The notes under the pieces were generated by a model. That model saw nothing but the letters and a program-made list of their open reading frames with translations. It searched no databases and had not been told where the DNA came from. From Spirometra erinaceieuropaei (lineage: Eukaryota > Platyhelminthes > Cestoda > Diphyllobothriidea > Diphyllobothriidae): a DNA stretch of 64,000 nucleotides. The DNA is taken from the NCBI GenBank assembly GCA_902702965.1, contig CACRXP010000002.1:3086506-3150505 (forward strand), given 5' to 3'. Positions 60,191-64,000 of this stretch are shown piece by piece. Made by a program: the position numbers and the translations under genes. How positions within the stretch are numbered: the stretch's first letter is position 1; each line of letters opens with the position of its first letter.

Positions 60191-61545
60191 TTGTCCACAT
60201 GCTGACTTCCTGTGTTTGAGGGAGAAGGGGGCGGACGACGGCTTCTGGCCTGCGCTCATCAACACCGCCGTTGTCACCGCCGAAAGCACGGAGACACCAG
60301 CCGTTTTCCTGCAGTTCAGCCTCAGCTCTTGTTCGAAAAAAAGATTCCGACAGCTATCATCACCACACCACCTTTCGCATGCGAAGAATAGACTTCTTTA
60401 GCCGGACAGTTTCAGTCATAAAGTCTGCAAAAAAAACTTAAACAGACTGTTTTGTCCAGAGAGCAGTTTTCTTTCGGGGTGAGCCACTTGGCTCGAGTGC
60501 GTCTACCTTTAGCCATCTGCCAAGCACAGGTACGGTTTTTTCCTCCGACTTTCGGCAGCAGGCACGCTAATCTCAGCCTGTGCTCTGCAACTTTTCCTGT
60601 ACAGATTCATTTTCAACGTCCTCAGCGAGCCCTGTTTTCTATGTGCTGAGGGGCTATTTGCGAGAGAATGAGTCAATTTTCGTGGCAGATGTGGTTGTCC
60701 TCCAACCTTTCCCTACCTCTCACTATCGTCTGCCCCCACTCACTCCCCACCCACCCGCCCCCCCCCCCCTTCGAACACCTCACAGGGACTCCATGTCTGA
60801 GAAACAGTGGATCTCAGTAATGTGGAAGTGGATCTCGTGTAGCATGCAAACATTCGCTATTGTTGCATGCATCTGATTATCCCTCACTGGCCCCACGATG
60901 TGATCATCGTGGGGCGGATAAATAGCACTCACTCCCCCCTCTCTCTCTCTTTCGTCACATCCGGAACAAACTAGCCGCCCACTTCCGCTCCCCCCTGCCT
61001 CGTCCACCACAATCCCTCTGTGCGGTGGTTGCCGCCGTTTGGGCATATTTTAACTCCCTTCGGGTTCATGCATTTTTATTACAAACTGGCAGTTACTGTT
61101 TTAGCGCAAATATTACAGAAAGATATGAATGCACGTTAAACTGTCGGCAAAGTTCATATATGACATGTTAAATCACTGTCAGAATGAAGGAGCGCGGTGG
61201 GTCTGGAGCCAATCAACAGGAGGTGGGTGGAGAAGGGGGGGGGGCGGTTGACTGTGACAAACAGCGCTCGCCGCAGAGAACGTCCGCTGCAAGGCAATTG
61301 TTCGAAAAGTCTGTCTGCGCGCTATTCTGCCGTCTCCACCAATCAGCTGGCCGCTTTCCGCGTTGGCAGTCTGCTGACAAAAGTTGGATCACCAGTGCCT
61401 GCTATCTCCAATTTTAGGACGTTTTCTGACTTCGGGAGCAGGGGAGTTCGAAATAAGTCAAGTGTAAGTAAAAAGCAGGTGGGTGGCGCTCGGACAGCCC
61501 TGTAGAAACGGTCGTTACGCCCTTCATCTCGGAGGCTTGACCTAC
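60190..61545. promoter_or_regulatory. GC-rich stretch with hairpin; candidate promoter/5' region
   Basis: C-rich runs (about 60755-60772), a perfect 10-bp-stem hairpin at 60891-60914 (CCCCACGATG, 4-nt loop), a pyrimidine tract next to it and a G run near 61238. Frames of 60-102 codons lack motifs. This may be a 5' region of an unseen gene; strand unknown. Confidence 0.3.
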
Positions 61546-61551
61546 GACATA

Positions 61552-62542
61552 CAGTAGTTAGGCTAACTCGAGAAATGTCAAACATAATTCCGATATGCGT
61601 TTTCGTTTCGAAAAGATTAATTAAGTAGGGTTGTAAAACTAGTCAGCCTGCAACATAATTCTATAATATTTCAGTTACGTCCGAATGGAGGATTTCGAAT
61701 GAACTTCCTTCCGGCTGCATGAAGAAACGACACTCAGTAAAAAACGACTACTTAATTAACATAAAATTTCTCATCGATTTTCGATGCCCCTAAATGTCCA
61801 ATTATATTTCATGGAAAACATGCATGAAAATATTCGTTCTTCCGCTCATTCTGTAGATAGTTGCGTCTTCTTCCAATTTTATACTCGAAGGAGGGACATA
61901 ATTCGGTTTTAAAAAATTTATAATTGTGGAAATTTTAAGTACCGTGAAACGGCTGATCATAAATCATCGTATATCTGCATCTACCAATGTCGATTGTATA
62001 AGTTAATAATATGGACCAAATCCACTGCTAAATTTTATGAACCTTATACGGTCTCCCTTTATTTCCTTAGAGAAATGTGTTGTTTTCCGCACGCGGAAAA
62101 TATATGGTTTGTAGTTTGGGAACCCTGAATCCAAATGGAACGGTAAAGGGGGTTCAAAATTATTCGGGAATTGGAAAAGTTTTTGAAAACAAAAGCATAC
62201 CCTTTCGTCGAGTAGAAGATTAGAAGAACAGGTAATTTTCTACCGAATGAGCAAAAAATGAATATTTTATGCATGTTTTCCCTGAAATGTAACTGAATAT
62301 TTAGGGGCATCGAAAATCAAGGAGACAAATTCATGCTACATAAGTAGTCCTTTTGTCAGAGCGTAGTTTTTGTATGGAACCGGAAGGAAGTTCATTCGAA
62401 AGCCGGCATCCTCAGGTAAGTGAAATATTATGGAATTATGTCGCAGGCCGATTAGTTTTACAACCCTACTTAATTAATCTTTTCGAAACGAAAACGCGTT
62501 TCGGAATTTCGATTGATATTTCATGAGTTTGCCCACCTACTG
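61552..62542. mobile_element. Foldback element (family F), copy 3
   Basis: 991 bp flanked by TA (61550-61551, 62543-62544). Termini CAGTAGTTAGGCTAACTC and GAGTTTGCCCACCTACTG. Arms about 365 bp, centre about 255 bp. Closest relatives are the copies at 24444 and 53647. Confidence 0.85.
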
Positions 62543-62544
62543 TA

Positions 62545-64000
62545 AATGCAGACAGAGAGATTAGAGAGAATTTCTGTCTCTTTGTCACGCTGCTTGATTA
62601 TTTGACACCCATGTGATAGAGTTGACTTTGATTAGATGGACGATAGATCCCAAAGTAGCCCATGCAATTTGTCTGATCTTGGAAATCGTGTTATTTTTTC
62701 CCCTTAACTTGCAGATATTTGATAGAGATGTTACTAGGCGGCTTCCAAAGTACCATTGAAATTGTTTAACTCTGGCGCACACATTTAAGGCTCCCTGCCA
62801 GGTAGCGGTTGCTGCTGCAGTTGATTATAAACCAGCAGAAGTCCGCTAGCGATGAAGAGTGTGAAGAGTTCCTTGGAAAGCCTTTCTGCTTCGTGGCTTA
62901 CGATGAAACTCCTTCATTTGTAGAAGTCCTCTTAATGCAGCGGTGGCGTAGCATCTATTAATGAGCGGTCAGGGCGTATTCTTTTGACGTTTGAAAAATT
63001 TGCTATGATTATGGACTCGATCATCTGTTTGTTGCAACCTACGTTTCTTAGACTGTTGGAGACGCACCTACTTTTCATAAAGTCGTGAATCGTTCCCTGA
63101 ACACCGAGATGTATGCTCGATGAATAATTGAGTCAGTGTCTGATTTCCCGACTTCCCACAACCCGGGCGCATTTTTTCAGCCCCCACCAGCAACCACCTG
63201 CGAGGTGAGAATTGTGATGATTATTTTACACATGGTTACCGTCTTCGACTCCTGTATCCACATCGTCAATCAACCGTCGGCTTTACCCGTATAATTAGGG
63301 TGGCAGTTAGCACACCCGATGCTGTAAATGAGAGCTGACTGGCCGCCCCACTTTAACTAAGCCTCAAGTTGCACTCTTCAGTGGAGTGTCGCGTCGGGTC
63401 GAGGCTCGGTGCTTATGTCCATGTCAGACGCATGAGTTTCTTTGTTTCCGACGCGTCACTGATGTGAAGAAATGTGTGTCATTACTTGAATGCGAGCTCT
63501 ATGTTCACCTAACTGGAGTTGATTAGCAGACATCAGTTGGTGTATATTCGGACGAACCCCTTTTTCGTAAACTAAGCAATAAGGTGACGAGTTGTCTCGC
63601 CTTCGTCTTGTGGAGTAGTACGCTGCGTTTCGGATGTTGTGCACAAAGTCCTCGTGAAGGACTTAGGCGAATGTAACAGCCGCTGTTCATTCAGGCTTCG
63701 CATTTCCGCATCACTCTGTAGCAGCCAGTAAATATGAACAAGGCAAAGGCGAAGAAAAATGTAGAAGCTAAAGACGTCATAAAATTTCGTGACCACTTAT
63801 TCATTTGCGTAGGGTAATTGGGTATTGATAAGATAAGATAATTCGTGGACTCGGGATCTTATAAAGTCCTCAACTTCTGCATGCTTAATCGCTTTCGCCT
63901 TGTCCACCTTCATTCCGGGAAATTGAGGCTGTTTTGGAAAGCCAGTGAATTATCTCGTGAGAGATTTGCTCGTGATCGCGGAAAGACCTCCGGCAGCGCG
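62545..64000. other. Non-coding; no feature seen
   Basis: No recognisable repeats or genes up to the window edge. Frames are 60-75 codons without motifs. Confidence 0.4.

Overview
The window looks like eukaryotic, repeat-rich, mostly non-coding DNA. Overall character fits a parasitic flatworm, most likely a tapeworm, but that is an inference. It rests on a Hippo-pathway gene whose two first introns are only 36 nt while a later one is about 10 kb (the small-5'/large-3' intron pattern described for flatworms), on abundant degenerate Penelope-like retroelements, and on tRNA-derived SINEs. I see no bacterial operons, rRNA, CRISPR or convincing functional tRNA.

The one gene I can assemble is a YAP/Yorkie/TAZ transcriptional co-activator on the + strand, running from 5337 to at least 18314. 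Five exons join in frame: 5337-5746, 5783-5914, 5951-~6065, ~7314-7627 and 17737-18314. The model encodes about 516 residues with a TEAD-binding segment, a 14-3-3/LATS-like site, one WW domain split across exons 2 and 3, a Ser/Asn/Gln/Pro-rich linker, and a region matching the second LATS site plus CK1 degron of YAP. The last exon with the C-terminus was not found.

The rest is transposon debris. 1-5336: LINE 3' fragments, a tRNA-SINE and a 133-bp near-perfect hairpin. 7628-17736 (YAP intron 4): a foldback-element remnant, two decayed Penelope elements, SINEs and a short-gapped N run. 18315-44700: telomere-like MITEs, long-inverted-repeat elements, SINEs and microsatellites. 44730-46700: the best-preserved Penelope element (reverse transcriptase plus GIY-YIG endonuclease, minus strand), broken by two frameshifts and one stop codon. 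46700-64000: three ~1-kb foldback elements with TA target duplications, one nested inside a MITE, and three GC-rich stretches that could be promoter or 5'UTR regions of genes I cannot resolve.

The most useful results are the YAP model, with its unusual WW domain and degenerate LATS sites, and the foldback family whose nested copy records an exact TA insertion.
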